From Burkholderia sp. Ax-1724 (lineage in GTDB: Bacteria > Pseudomonadota > Gammaproteobacteria > Burkholderiales > Burkholderiaceae), in the NCBI RefSeq assembly GCF_011752995.1, contig NZ_VWWL01000007.1:1-64000 (forward strand): a stretch of 64,000 nt of DNA, given 5' to 3'. Positions 1-11,015 of this stretch are shown piece after piece (positions within the stretch are counted from its first letter, which is position 1; every line of letters begins with the position of its first letter). The notes under the pieces are model-generated. The model saw only the letters and a list, made by a program, of their open reading frames with translations, had not been told where the DNA came from and made no database searches. Made by a program: the position numbers and the translations under genes.

Positions 1-116
1 CAGACTGTCCGTGTTGTAAGGCGGGCTGCGCGCCGCGCGTGGCGCCCGCCGGATTTCTCCGCTTGTCCCGCGAGGCGCGGCGCCTCGCCGTGCTGTCCGA
101 TTCCGCAGCCTGCCGC

Positions 117-233
117 CGCTTTCGCCCCCACAAGGCACACCCGGCGGGCCCGACCGGCTCGCAGGGTAGCGGCGGCCCGACGCTGAACGCACCGCTCACC
201 GGTTCCTCGTCGAATTCGGGAACGGGCGAGTAA
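117..233 (+). pseudogene. Duplicated bamE 3' end (remnant, copy 1)
   Basis: The frame ending at TAA 231-233 encodes a low-complexity Gly/Ser/Thr/Pro tail (HPAGPTGSQGSGGP, then [15 protein letters not shown]). This resembles the disordered C-terminal extension of Burkholderia BamE, the outer-membrane assembly lipoprotein normally encoded just upstream of dapB. No lipobox or BamE core is present, so this can only be a detached tail. The intact gene should end immediately before base 1. Assignment to bamE rests on position and remembered tail composition, not on a search. Confidence 0.5.
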
Positions 234-350
234 TCAGACTGTCCGTGTTGTAAGGCGGGCTGCGCGCCGCGCGTGGCGCCCGCCGGATTTCTCCGCTTGT
301 CCCGCGAGGCGCGGCGCCTCGCCGTGCTGTCCGATTCCGCAGCCTGCCGC

Positions 351-467
351 CGCTTTCGCCCCCACAAGGCACACCCGGCGGGCCCGACCGGCTCGCAGGG
401 TAGCGGCGGCCCGACGCTGAACGCACCGCTCACCGGTTCCTCGTCGAATTCGGGAACGGGCGAGTAA
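351..467 (+). pseudogene. Duplicated bamE 3' end (remnant, copy 2)
   Basis: Second identical copy of the Gly/Ser-rich tail fragment, ending at TAA 465-467. A 64-codon frame with an ATG runs through each copy, but its first half is spacer DNA, so expression as a separate protein is unlikely. Confidence 0.5.
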
Positions 468-657
468 TCAGACTGTCCGTGTTGTAAGGCGGGCTGCGCG
501 CCGCGCGTGGCGCCCGCCGGATTTCTCCGCTTGTCCCGCGAGGCGCGGCGCCTCGCCGTGCTGTCCGATTCCGCAGCCTGCCGCCGCTTTCGCCCGCATT
601 GCCGCGGCGTGTCTGCGGGTGGTGTCTGCCCGTGTCTTTTTACGAACCCTCATCGTC

Positions 658-1455
658 ATGAAAATTGCCATTGCTGGCGCATCGGGCCGTATGGGCCGCA
701 TGCTCATCGAAACAGTCCTTAACGATGCCGGTGCGACGCTGTCCGGTGCGCTGTGCCGCGCGGACTCCGCGCAGGCCGGGCAGGACGCCGGCGCGTTCCT
801 CGGCAAGCAGACCGGCGTGCTGCTCACCGACGACATCGAGCGCGTCTTCGCCGAATCCGACTATCTGATCGACTTCACGCGCCCGGACGCCACGTTGCGC
901 CACCTCGAAGCCGCGCAGCGCCACAACGTGAAAATGGTGATCGGCACGACCGGCTTCGATAACGAGCAGAAAGCACAGTTGCGCGCGGCGTCGGAGAAGA
1001 TCGGCGTCGTGTTCGCGTCGAACATGAGCGTCGGCGTGAACGTCACGCTGAAGCTGCTCGAATACGCGGCACGCCAGTTCGCGACCGGCTACGACATCGA
1101 GATCATCGAGGCGCATCATCGTCACAAGGTCGATGCGCCGTCCGGCACCGCGCTGACGATGGGCGAAGTGATCGCCGACGCGCTCGGCCGCAATCTCGAC
1201 GAATGCGCGGTCTACGGTCGCGAAGGCGTGACCGGCGAGCGCGATCCGTCCACGATCGGCTTCTCGGCGATTCGCGGTGGCGACATCGTCGGCGATCATA
1301 CGGTGCTGTTCGCCGGCATCGGCGAGCGCATCGAGATCACGCACAAATCGGCGAGCCGGTTGTCGTATGCTCAAGGCGCGCTTCGTGCTGTACGGTTCCT
1401 CGAAGGCCACGCAACCGGCTTCTTCGACATGCAGGACGTGCTTGGCCTGCGTTGA
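658..1455 (+). CDS. dapB: 4-hydroxy-tetrahydrodipicolinate reductase
   Basis: DapB performs the NAD(P)H-dependent reduction in the lysine and meso-diaminopimelate pathway, in the cytoplasm. The 265-residue product starts with the Rossmann motif GASGRMG (residues 7-13). It carries the catalytic signature [15 protein letters not shown] (151-165), with His154 and Lys157 in the expected positions. The ATG at 658 is chosen because MKIAIAG is the universal DapB N-terminus; an in-frame start at 619 would add 13 unrelated residues. It follows the duplicated bamE-end repeat, so its native spacer has been multiplied. The ribosome site is weak, which fits translation from an upstream-initiated transcript. 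Confidence 0.97.
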   Translation: MKIAIAGASGRMGRMLIETVLNDAGATLSGALCRADSAQAGQDAGAFLGKQTGVLLTDDIERVFAESDYLIDFTRPDATLRHLEAAQRHNVKMVIGTTGFDNEQKAQLRAASEKIGVVFASNMSVGVNVTLKLLEYAARQFATGYDIEIIEAHHRHKVDAPSGTALTMGEVIADALGRNLDECAVYGREGVTGERDPSTIGFSAIRGGDIVGDHTVLFAGIGERIEITHKSASRLSYAQGALRAVRFLEGHATGFFDMQDVLGLR

Positions 1456-1536
1456 GTGCGCTCAGCGGGCGCGTGGCGCACGCCGGCGCGCGGCTTCGAG
1501 CGCGCTCCTGAAGTCACTTTCCTACGGCGAGGTCAG

Positions 1537-2256
1537 ATGGCAGGCGGCAGCGGCATCATCCATTACCTGCAGACGAGCGACGCGATCACGCATGGCGTCG
1601 CCTACGTGCTGCTGGCCATGTCGATCGCGAGCTGGTGCTTTCTGCTCGTCAAGAGCTGGTTCCTGACGCGCGCGAAACGCCAGGCCACGCGGGCGATCGC
1701 ACAGTTCTGGCAGGCGCCGACATTGTCCGAGGGCGTCGCCACGCTGCGCCGCGTGGATCGCGAGCGCGTGTTCGCGCCGCTCGCCGAAGCGGCACTGCAT
1801 GCGGCCGAAGTCGACATTCCGGGCGCGCTGCTCGCGCGCGTCGAGCGTAGCGAACGGGTATTGCGGGCGCTGCGCCAGGCGCTCAACGCGTCGCAGCGGC
1901 GGCTAGAATTCGGCCAGGTGCTGCTGGCGTCGGTCGGCAGCACGGCGCCGTTCGTCGGCCTGCTCGGCACTGTGTGGGGCATCTATCACGCGCTCGGCAG
2001 CATTGCGGCGAGCGGCCAGGCGCAGATCGAAAACGTCGCCGGGCCGGTTGGCGAAGCGCTGATCATGACCGCGTTCGGTCTCGTCGTCGCGATTCCAGCC
2101 GTGCTGGCGTACAACGTGCTCGGGCGTCTCGCGCGGCAGTTGTCCGAGGAACTCGACGGCTTCGCGCACGATCTGCACGTCTACGTGTGCGCGTCGTCCG
2201 AGCACGTGCCGCCGCCAGTGCGCGCGCAGCAGGCGGCGCACGAAGCGCACCGCTGA
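1537..2256 (+). CDS. exbB: MotA/TolQ/ExbB-family proton channel protein
   Basis: Inner-membrane stator subunit that couples proton flow to energisation of envelope proteins. The 239-residue product has an N-terminal transmembrane segment (about residues 20-40), a long cytoplasmic loop, and two C-terminal membrane helices with the conserved GLLGTVWGI and GEALIMTAFGLVVAIPA stretches typical of ExbB/TolQ. ATG 1537 is preceded by GGCGAGGT; an upstream GTG frame from 1456 would add a non-homologous leader. It forms a pair with the ExbD-like gene downstream. Neither tonB nor tolA/tolB is nearby, so ExbB versus TolQ identity is inferred only from the family. Confidence 0.88.
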   Translation: MAGGSGIIHYLQTSDAITHGVAYVLLAMSIASWCFLLVKSWFLTRAKRQATRAIAQFWQAPTLSEGVATLRRVDRERVFAPLAEAALHAAEVDIPGALLARVERSERVLRALRQALNASQRRLEFGQVLLASVGSTAPFVGLLGTVWGIYHALGSIAASGQAQIENVAGPVGEALIMTAFGLVVAIPAVLAYNVLGRLARQLSEELDGFAHDLHVYVCASSEHVPPPVRAQQAAHEAHR

Positions 2257-2383
2257 CGCGCGGCGGGCCGCAGCGCATCGCGGCTCTCGAAGGATCGAGG
2301 AAGCGCGTACCCGCTTCTGCGTTCGGGCAAGCCTGCGGACAGGCCCAGACAGGCCCAGACGCAAGGAAGCACAAGGAGGCGAT

Positions 2384-2815
2384 ATGGCATTCGGCGGACT
2401 CGAGAAAAAGCAGGCGGCCGCGCCGATGGCCGAGATCAACATGACGCCGCTGATTGACGTCATGCTCGTGCTGCTCGTGATTTTCATCATCACCGCGCCG
2501 CTGTTTTCGCATGCGATCCGGCTCGATCTGCCGAAGGTCGCGGCGGCGCCCGCGCGTCAGACCCCGCAAACCATTTCCCTTTCGATCGACGCCGCCGGCC
2601 GGCTGTACTGGAACAGCCAGCCGATCACGCTCGCGCAGATGCGTGCGCAATTCGCCGAGGCCGGCAAGCAGACCGAGCAGCCGGAAATCCAGCTACGCGC
2701 CGAGCGCTCGACGCGCTACGAAGTGATCGCGCAAGTCATGGGCGCCGCGCAACAGGCGGGGCTCGAACGCATCGGCTTCGTGACCGATCCGCCGCCGCCC
2801 GCCGCGCAACGTTGA
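2384..2815 (+). CDS. exbD: ExbD/TolR-family biopolymer transporter
   Basis: Partner of the preceding ExbB-like channel protein. It is a 143-residue single-span protein: a short cytoplasmic N-terminus, then AEINMTPLIDVMLVLLVIFI with the membrane Asp that is essential for proton use in ExbD/TolR, then a periplasmic domain of about 100 residues. An excellent AAGGAGG site lies just upstream. The 127-bp spacer from exbB contains a direct 10-bp duplication (ACAGGCCCAG twice, 2339-2358). Probably co-transcribed with exbB. Confidence 0.9.
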   Translation: MAFGGLEKKQAAAPMAEINMTPLIDVMLVLLVIFIITAPLFSHAIRLDLPKVAAAPARQTPQTISLSIDAAGRLYWNSQPITLAQMRAQFAEAGKQTEQPEIQLRAERSTRYEVIAQVMGAAQQAGLERIGFVTDPPPPAAQR

Positions 2816-5798
<2,983 letters not shown>

Positions 5799-5886
5799 CG
5801 GGCCACGATCTCATGCCGGCAGATGCGCGCCGCCCGTTTGGCGGCGTGTATCCGACCCGCGAATCCACAGCGAACCGGGAGCGAAT

Positions 5887-6438
5887 GTGACTCGCAGATC
5901 GTTTTTGACGCTCGCTTGCAGCGTAATGATGTTGTCGGCCTGCGGCTTCCAGTTGCGCGGCCAGCAGGACTACGCGTTCAAGCGTCTCTATGTGGCCGGC
6001 GCGACGCCGGCCGCCGCCGCGCGGCTCACGCGCATGGTCCAGGGCGGCAGCGACACGGTGGTGGTCAATTCGCCCGCCAACGCCGACGCAATCCTGCAAA
6101 TCTCGCAGAACCGCAACATCAGCACGCTGACGCTGAACACGCTCGGTGTCGTCGCCGAGTATCAGCTGAATCTGCAGATGGGGTACACGCTGGTCGGCAA
6201 GGACGGCACGATCCTGATTCCGGGCAGTGTGATCGCCTTGAATCGCGCGATGACCTATAGCGACCAGTTCTCGCAGGCGAAGTCCGCCGAGTCCGACATT
6301 CTGTTCACCGACATGGAGAACGACGCGATCGATCAGTTGATCCGCCGTCTCGGCGTGGTGCGCTCGCTGCATCCGACGCCGGCCGAGGCCGTGCCAGCCG
6401 TCGCGCCGCGCGCGCCGCTGCCGCCGCCGCCGCTGTGA
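5887..6438 (+). CDS. lptE: LPS-assembly lipoprotein LptE
   Basis: Outer-membrane lipoprotein that plugs and supports LptD in lipopolysaccharide export. The 183-residue precursor begins at GTG (site GGGAGCG upstream) with a signal peptide ending in the lipobox LSAC, lipidated at Cys19, followed by GFQLRG, a hallmark of LptE/RlpB. The C-terminus is a short Pro/Ala tail. Lies between leuS and holA in the conserved order. Confidence 0.93.
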   Translation: MTRRSFLTLACSVMMLSACGFQLRGQQDYAFKRLYVAGATPAAAARLTRMVQGGSDTVVVNSPANADAILQISQNRNISTLTLNTLGVVAEYQLNLQMGYTLVGKDGTILIPGSVIALNRAMTYSDQFSQAKSAESDILFTDMENDAIDQLIRRLGVVRSLHPTPAEAVPAVAPRAPLPPPPL

Positions 6439-6492
6439 GCGGCGCGCCGTTCGTGATCGACCGTACTTCATCCATTCCGCTCACCGCCCGCC

Positions 6493-7617
6493 ATGCAACT
6501 GCGACCTGACGCGCTCGAAACGCATCTCGCCAAAGGACTCGCCGGCCTGTACGTCGTGTACGGCGACGAGCATCTGCTCGCGCAGGAAGCGAGCGACCGG
6601 ATTCGCGCGGCGGCGCGCGCGGCGGGCTTTACCGACCGCTCGGTGTTCACGGTCGAGCGAGGCTTCGACTGGAGTTCGCTGCTCGGCGCGAGCCAGTCGA
6701 TGTCGCTGTTCGGCGACCGGCAACTGGTCGAGTTGCGCATTCCGTCGGGCAAGCCGGGCAAGGAAGGCGCCGACGCGCTGAAGGCGCTCGCGGCCGCCGT
6801 CAACGACGACGTGCTGACGATGATTACGCTGCCGCGCCTCGATGCGGCCACGCAGAAGTCCGCATGGTTCACCGCGCTCGCCGAGGCGGGCGTCGCGCTG
6901 AAGATCGATCCGGTCGAGCGCGCGCAATTGCCGAACTGGGTCGGCCAGCGGCTCGCGGCGCAGGGGCAGCGCGTCGCGGCTGGCGAAGAGGGGCGGCGCG
7001 CGCTCGCGTTCATCGCCGAGCGCGTCGAGGGCAACCTGCTTGCCGCACATCAGGAAATCCAGAAGCTCGGGCTGTTGTATCCGAGCGGTACGCTGAGCTT
7101 CGATCAGGTGCAGGACGCCGTGCTCAACGTCGCGCGTTACGACGTGTTCAAGCTCAACGAGGCGATGCTCGCGGGCGACGTCGGCCGGCTCGCGCGCATG
7201 CTCGACGGGCTGCGCGGCGAGGGTGAGGCGGCGGTGCTCGTGCTGTGGGCCGTCGTCGAGGAAGTGCGCACGCTGCTGCGGATCAAGCGCGGCGTCGCGG
7301 CCGGCAAGCCGCTCGCGATGCTCACGCGCGAGAACCGCGTGTGGGGACCGCGCGAGCGGCTGATCGGGCCGGCGCTCTCGCGCGTCAGCGAGGCGGCGCT
7401 CGAAAAGGCGCTTGCGCTGGCGGCGAAGCTCGACCGCCAGGTGAAGGGCTTGTCGGGCGGCACGCGGGGCAAGCATCGCGACGATCCGCCGCCCGATCCG
7501 TGGGATGGCCTGTTCGAACTCGCGATGACGGTCGCCGCGCCCAGGCCGTCAGAGGCGGCGCCCGTGCCGCCGCCACGGCCTCGCACGCCGGCGGCGTCGG
7601 CACGGCGGCCAGTCTGA
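6493..7617 (+). CDS. holA: DNA polymerase III delta subunit
   Basis: Clamp-loader delta subunit, which opens the beta sliding clamp during replication. The N-terminal GLYVVYGDEHLLAQEA is the typical HolA start, followed by the AAA+-like fold and the C-terminal collar region with KLDRQVKGL. At 374 residues it is about 30 longer than the E. coli protein; the excess is a Pro/Arg-rich C-terminal tail (PPRPRTPAAS) with no recognised domain. Confidence 0.95.
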   Translation: MQLRPDALETHLAKGLAGLYVVYGDEHLLAQEASDRIRAAARAAGFTDRSVFTVERGFDWSSLLGASQSMSLFGDRQLVELRIPSGKPGKEGADALKALAAAVNDDVLTMITLPRLDAATQKSAWFTALAEAGVALKIDPVERAQLPNWVGQRLAAQGQRVAAGEEGRRALAFIAERVEGNLLAAHQEIQKLGLLYPSGTLSFDQVQDAVLNVARYDVFKLNEAMLAGDVGRLARMLDGLRGEGEAAVLVLWAVVEEVRTLLRIKRGVAAGKPLAMLTRENRVWGPRERLIGPALSRVSEAALEKALALAAKLDRQVKGLSGGTRGKHRDDPPPDPWDGLFELAMTVAAPRPSEAAPVPPPRPRTPAASARRPV

Positions 7618-7930
7618 CGCGGCTGAGGCGCGCGAGCCTCGGCCGGGATGCGGTGGTTGCGCATGGGGTCGACGCCGTGCAGACGCCGACAAGCGCATGG
7701 TAGCCGCCAGCCGCTTTTCGCATACTTTTGCATACGGATCGTCGCGCTTCGTCCGCTACACCCGACGCCATAGCAACGGCAATGCAACGCGACGACAAAC
7801 CCGCGGCATCGCAGCGCACCGGCCGTCCGCGTGCAAGCAAAGCCCCGGTGCCCGACTTACAATCGTTTGATCTTTCGCTAATTCTGTCCGACCACCGCAC
7901 CTCGACGTGCGAGGCATCACGAGAATGACC
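7618..7930. other. holA-proA spacer
   Basis: About 310 bases without a gene. An imperfect 9-bp hairpin directly after holA (7621-7629 with 7636-7644) lacks a T-run and is at best a weak terminator. The remainder presumably holds the proA promoter, but no convincing -35/-10 pair was found. Confidence 0.4.
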
Positions 7931-9202
7931 ATGGATATCGACCAGTACATGACCGACCTCGGCCAGCGCGCGCGCCAGGCATCACGCGCGATGGCGCGAG
8001 CTTCGACCGCCGCGAAGAACGCCGCGCTCGCGGCCATCGCCGAGGCCATCGAACGCGATGCCGCGCTGCTCAAGCAGGCGAATGCGCGCGACCTCGAACG
8101 GGCGCGCGACAAGGGGCACGATGCGGCGTTCATCGACCGTCTGACGCTGTCGGACAAGGCGCTGAAGACGATGGTCGAGGGTCTGCGCCAGGTCGCGGCG
8201 CTGGCCGACCCGATCGGCGAGATCAGCAATCTCAAGTACCGGCCGAGCGGCATCCAGGTCGGCCAGATGCGCGTGCCGCTCGGCGTGATCGGCATCATCT
8301 ACGAATCGCGCCCGAACGTGACGATCGATGCGGCGGCGCTATGCCTGAAGTCCGGCAACGCGACGATTTTGCGCGGCGGCTCGGAAGCGCTCGAATGCAA
8401 TACCGCGCTCGCGAAGCTGATCGGCGAGGGGCTCCAAGCAGCCGGCTTGCCGCAGGACGCGGTGCAGGTGGTCGCGACCTCGGACCGCGCGGCGGTCGGC
8501 AAGCTCATCACGATGACCGGCTATGTCGACGTGATCGTGCCGCGTGGCGGCAAGAGCCTGATCGAGCGGCTCATCAACGAAGCGCGCGTGCCGATGATCA
8601 AGCACCTCGACGGCATCTGCCACGTCTACGTCGACGACCGCGCCGATCTCGCCAAGGCGCTCAACGTCTGCGATAACGCGAAGACGCACCGCTACGGCAC
8701 CTGCAACACGATGGAAACGCTGCTGGTCGCGCGCGGCATCGCCGCCGAAGTGCTGCCGCCGCTTGGGCAGTTGTATCGCGACAAGGACGTGGAACTGCGC
8801 GTCGACGCGGCGGCGCGCGCGGTGCTGGCCGATGCGGGCGTCGGTCCGCTCGTCGAGGCGACCGAGGAAGACTGGCGCACCGAATACCTCGCGCCGGTGC
8901 TCGCGATCAAGATCGTCGACAACCTCGACGCGGCGATCGAGCACATCAACACCTATAGCTCGCAGCACACCGACGCGATCGTCACCGAAGACCACGACCG
9001 CGCGATGCGCTTCCTGCGCGAAGTCGATTCGGCGAGCGTGATGGTCAACGCATCGACGCGTTTCGCGGACGGCTTCGAGTTCGGCCTCGGTGCCGAGATC
9101 GGCATCTCGAACGACAAGCTGCATGCGCGCGGCCCGGTCGGGCTCGACGGGCTGACCTCGCTGAAGTACGTGGTGCTCGGTCACGGCGAGGGCCGTCAGT
9201 AA
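7931..9202 (+). CDS. proA: Glutamate-5-semialdehyde (gamma-glutamyl phosphate) reductase
   Basis: NADPH-dependent second step of proline synthesis from glutamate. The 423-residue aldehyde-dehydrogenase-fold protein contains the nucleophile Cys258 in [13 protein letters not shown], plus [13 protein letters not shown] and [12 protein letters not shown] signatures and the C-terminal [16 protein letters not shown] segment. The ATG at 7931 (MDIDQYM) is favoured over ATG 7925 because a purine-rich GAG is correctly spaced from it; the difference is only two residues. Monocistronic or paired with the hemJ-like gene. Confidence 0.96.
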   Translation: MDIDQYMTDLGQRARQASRAMARASTAAKNAALAAIAEAIERDAALLKQANARDLERARDKGHDAAFIDRLTLSDKALKTMVEGLRQVAALADPIGEISNLKYRPSGIQVGQMRVPLGVIGIIYESRPNVTIDAAALCLKSGNATILRGGSEALECNTALAKLIGEGLQAAGLPQDAVQVVATSDRAAVGKLITMTGYVDVIVPRGGKSLIERLINEARVPMIKHLDGICHVYVDDRADLAKALNVCDNAKTHRYGTCNTMETLLVARGIAAEVLPPLGQLYRDKDVELRVDAAARAVLADAGVGPLVEATEEDWRTEYLAPVLAIKIVDNLDAAIEHINTYSSQHTDAIVTEDHDRAMRFLREVDSASVMVNASTRFADGFEFGLGAEIGISNDKLHARGPVGLDGLTSLKYVVLGHGEGRQ

Positions 9203-9295
9203 GACCGAGGCCGCACGAATCGACGCGCCGCGAACAACGCCCCTAACGACACTAACGACCCTACGACCGACCACAAGGACTATAAGGACCCGCCG

Positions 9296-9712
9296 ATGCT
9301 CTGGGTAAAGACGTTTCACATCGTATTGATTGCTTCCTGGTTTGCCGGCCTGTTCTATCTGCCGCGCATCTTCGTCAATCTGGCGATGGAAACCGAACCC
9401 GCGGCAACGGCGCGTCTTCTGTTGATGGCGCGCAAGCTGTTCCGCTTCATGACCTTCATCGCGGTGCCGGCGCTCGCGTGCGGGCTGTGGTTGTGGCTCG
9501 TGATCGGCATCGGCAGCGGGCAGGGCTGGATTCACGCGAAGGTCGGCGTGGTCGTGCTGCTCGTCGTCTACCACGCGTATTGCGGCGTGCTGCTGCGCCG
9601 GTTCGAGCGCGGCGAGAACCGCCGCTCGGACAAGTGGTATCGGATGTTCAACGAACTGCCGGTGCTCGGCATGCTCGCGGCGGTCGCGCTGGTGGTGATC
9701 AAGCCGTTCTGA
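9296..9712 (+). CDS. hemJ: HemJ-like protoporphyrinogen oxidase / CopD-family membrane protein
   Basis: A 138-residue integral membrane protein with about four helices. The N-terminus (KTFHIVLIASWFAGLFYLPR) and the C-terminus (RMFNELPVLGMLAAVALVVI, then KPF) match the UPF0093/HemJ family. HemJ oxidises protoporphyrinogen IX to protoporphyrin IX in bacteria lacking HemG/HemY. The conserved His and the YH pair mid-protein support a haem-binding fold. Such proteins are often labelled CopD-family; the HemJ call rests on the two terminal motifs. It sits directly after proA and ends at a strong terminator. Confidence 0.8.
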   Translation: MLWVKTFHIVLIASWFAGLFYLPRIFVNLAMETEPAATARLLLMARKLFRFMTFIAVPALACGLWLWLVIGIGSGQGWIHAKVGVVVLLVVYHAYCGVLLRRFERGENRRSDKWYRMFNELPVLGMLAAVALVVIKPF

Positions 9713-9796
9713 GCGGTCGACGGCGCCTCGGCCGTCGCGCGGGAAAGCGGCAGGGAAAACAGTAGGAAAAGCGCGAGAAAAAGTGGGAAAAGACAA

Positions 9797-9836
9797 AAGG
9801 GCGGTGTGCCGGTTGAACGGCACACCGCCCTTCGTT
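9797..9836. terminator. Bidirectional terminator between hemJ-like gene and hexR
   Basis: Perfect 13-bp stem (9799-9811 with 9818-9830, loop GTTGAA) flanked by an A-run on the left and TTCGTTTTA on the right. It serves the convergent genes on both strands. Confidence 0.92.
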
Positions 9837-9868
9837 TTATTGGCGGCCGAGCACTTTGCCGCCGCGCA

Positions 9869-10714
9869 TCACCCCTGCGAATCCACCCGCCGCCGATGAA
9901 TTACCTCTTTCGTCTGCGCGAGCTTTTCCACGAGTTCCGGCCCACGGCTCAACGCGACGCCGACCGCGAGAATGTCGCCGATCGCGAGATGCGACACGCG
10001 CGAGGTCATCGGCGAAAAGATGTCGGTGTCTTCGTCGACGTTCGCAAACAGGCCCACCGTCGCGAGCCGCGCGAGCGGCGAGTTGCCGTGCGTGATCGCG
10101 ATCACCTTCGCGCCCGCGTTGAGCGCGGCCTTCGCGGCGTCGATGATGTCGCGCGTGCGGCCCGTGTTCGAGATCGCGACCACGACGTCGCCCGCGCCCA
10201 GCAGCGCCGAGGACATCAGAAACGTATGCGGGTCCGAATACGCGACGCTCGGCATGCCGAGCCGGAAGAACTTGTGCTGCACGTCGAGCGCGGCGATGCC
10301 CGAGCCGCCCGCGCCGTAGAACTCGATGCGGTGCGCGCGCGCGAGCAGGTCGATCGCCGCCGCGACGCTGTCCGACGAGAGGTTGTTGCGCACCTGGATC
10401 AGCGCGCCGATGGTCCGGTCGAGCACCTTCGCGGCGACGCCCGGCGTCGGTTCGTCGGGCCGCACGTCGCGATAGACGGCCGGTACTTCGGCCGCGATGC
10501 CCTGCGCGAGCCGGATCTTGAATTCGCGAAACCCCGAAAAGCCGAGCGCATGACAGAACCGCGCGATGGTCGGCTGGCTCACGCCCGCGCGTGCGGCTAC
10601 TTCGGTCATCGACAGATCGAGCACCTCGCGCGGCGCCTCGATCACGTAATCGGCCAGCTTGCGCTCGGACGGGCGCAACTGGTCGCGCATCTCTTCCACC
10701 TGAGACAGCATCAT
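9869..10714 (-). CDS. hexR: RpiR-family transcriptional regulator HexR
   Basis: Represses Entner-Doudoroff and glucose genes and is released by 2-keto-3-deoxy-6-phosphogluconate. The 281-residue product has an N-terminal RpiR helix-turn-helix (SMTEVAARAGVSQPTIARFC, about residues 42-61) and a C-terminal SIS sugar-phosphate domain (FYGAGGSGIAALD, ISNTGRTRDIID). It is divergent from edd-eda. The start at 10714 (MMLSQVEEM) matches the usual length; a longer frame up to 10789 would run through the probable operator at 10783-10797. Autoregulation is likely because that site lies in its own leader. Confidence 0.92.
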   Translation of the reverse strand: MMLSQVEEMRDQLRPSERKLADYVIEAPREVLDLSMTEVAARAGVSQPTIARFCHALGFSGFREFKIRLAQGIAAEVPAVYRDVRPDEPTPGVAAKVLDRTIGALIQVRNNLSSDSVAAAIDLLARAHRIEFYGAGGSGIAALDVQHKFFRLGMPSVAYSDPHTFLMSSALLGAGDVVVAISNTGRTRDIIDAAKAALNAGAKVIAITHGNSPLARLATVGLFANVDEDTDIFSPMTSRVSHLAIGDILAVGVALSRGPELVEKLAQTKEVIHRRRVDSQG

Positions 10715-10782
10715 CGGACAACTCGCACTATGCTGAAGAATCCGTGGACTATAGCCGATTGGCCGATAGCGCACAAAAGGAA

Positions 10783-10797
10783 AGTACAAAAACTACA
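10783..10797 (-). promoter_or_regulatory. Probable HexR operator, hexR side
   Basis: AGTACAAAAACTACA; its reverse complement TGTAGTTTTTGTACT matches the edd-side site at 14 of 15 bases. It lies about 70 bp upstream of the hexR start. The TGTAG-N5-CTACA-type layout resembles known RpiR-family operators. Confidence 0.72.
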
Positions 10798-10914
10798 TAT
10801 TGGCGTCTAAGTGTATTCCCTGGGTTTGAATCGAAAAGCACCGATAGGCCGCCAGTAGGGCGATGCGCCGTGTTTTACGATGTGGCGATGCAACAGCGCT
10901 CTCCGTTGCGATCG

Positions 10915-10929
10915 TGTAGTTTTTCTACT
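10915..10929 (+). promoter_or_regulatory. Probable HexR operator, edd side
   Basis: TGTAGTTTTTCTACT, an inverted repeat with a T5 centre, about 87 bp upstream of the edd start. It is a near copy of the site at 10783-10797 in the same divergent intergenic region. Confidence 0.72.
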
Positions 10930-11015
10930 AAGATGGCGTCGTTCGAGAGCAGCACACACGACTTGCCGATCCCTACCCCGCGATACCGCCCGCCGCCAGC
11001 GACGAAGGAGCTCAG

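Larger units (their letters stand above)
1..595. repeat. 234-bp tandem duplication, 2.5 identical copies
   Basis: Bases 1-234 recur exactly at 235-468, and the first 127 bases recur again at 469-595. After that the sequence diverges into the normal dapB upstream region. Each full unit ends with the same 3' coding fragment and TAA stop (231-233 and 465-467). Each also carries two GC hairpins: a 9-bp perfect palindrome (70-88 in the first copy) and a 7-bp stem (20-26 with 44-50). The 11-mer CGCTTTCGCCC lies at every junction (117-127, 351-361, 585-595), which suggests duplication by recombination between short direct repeats. Identity between copies looks complete, so the event is recent or an assembly artefact. 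Confidence 0.9.

Noticed and set aside
39..467. Two identical 64-codon frames inside the repeat units
   Set aside because: Each starts in spacer DNA and ends in the duplicated bamE tail; no ribosome site and mixed reading content. Treated as remnants of the duplication.
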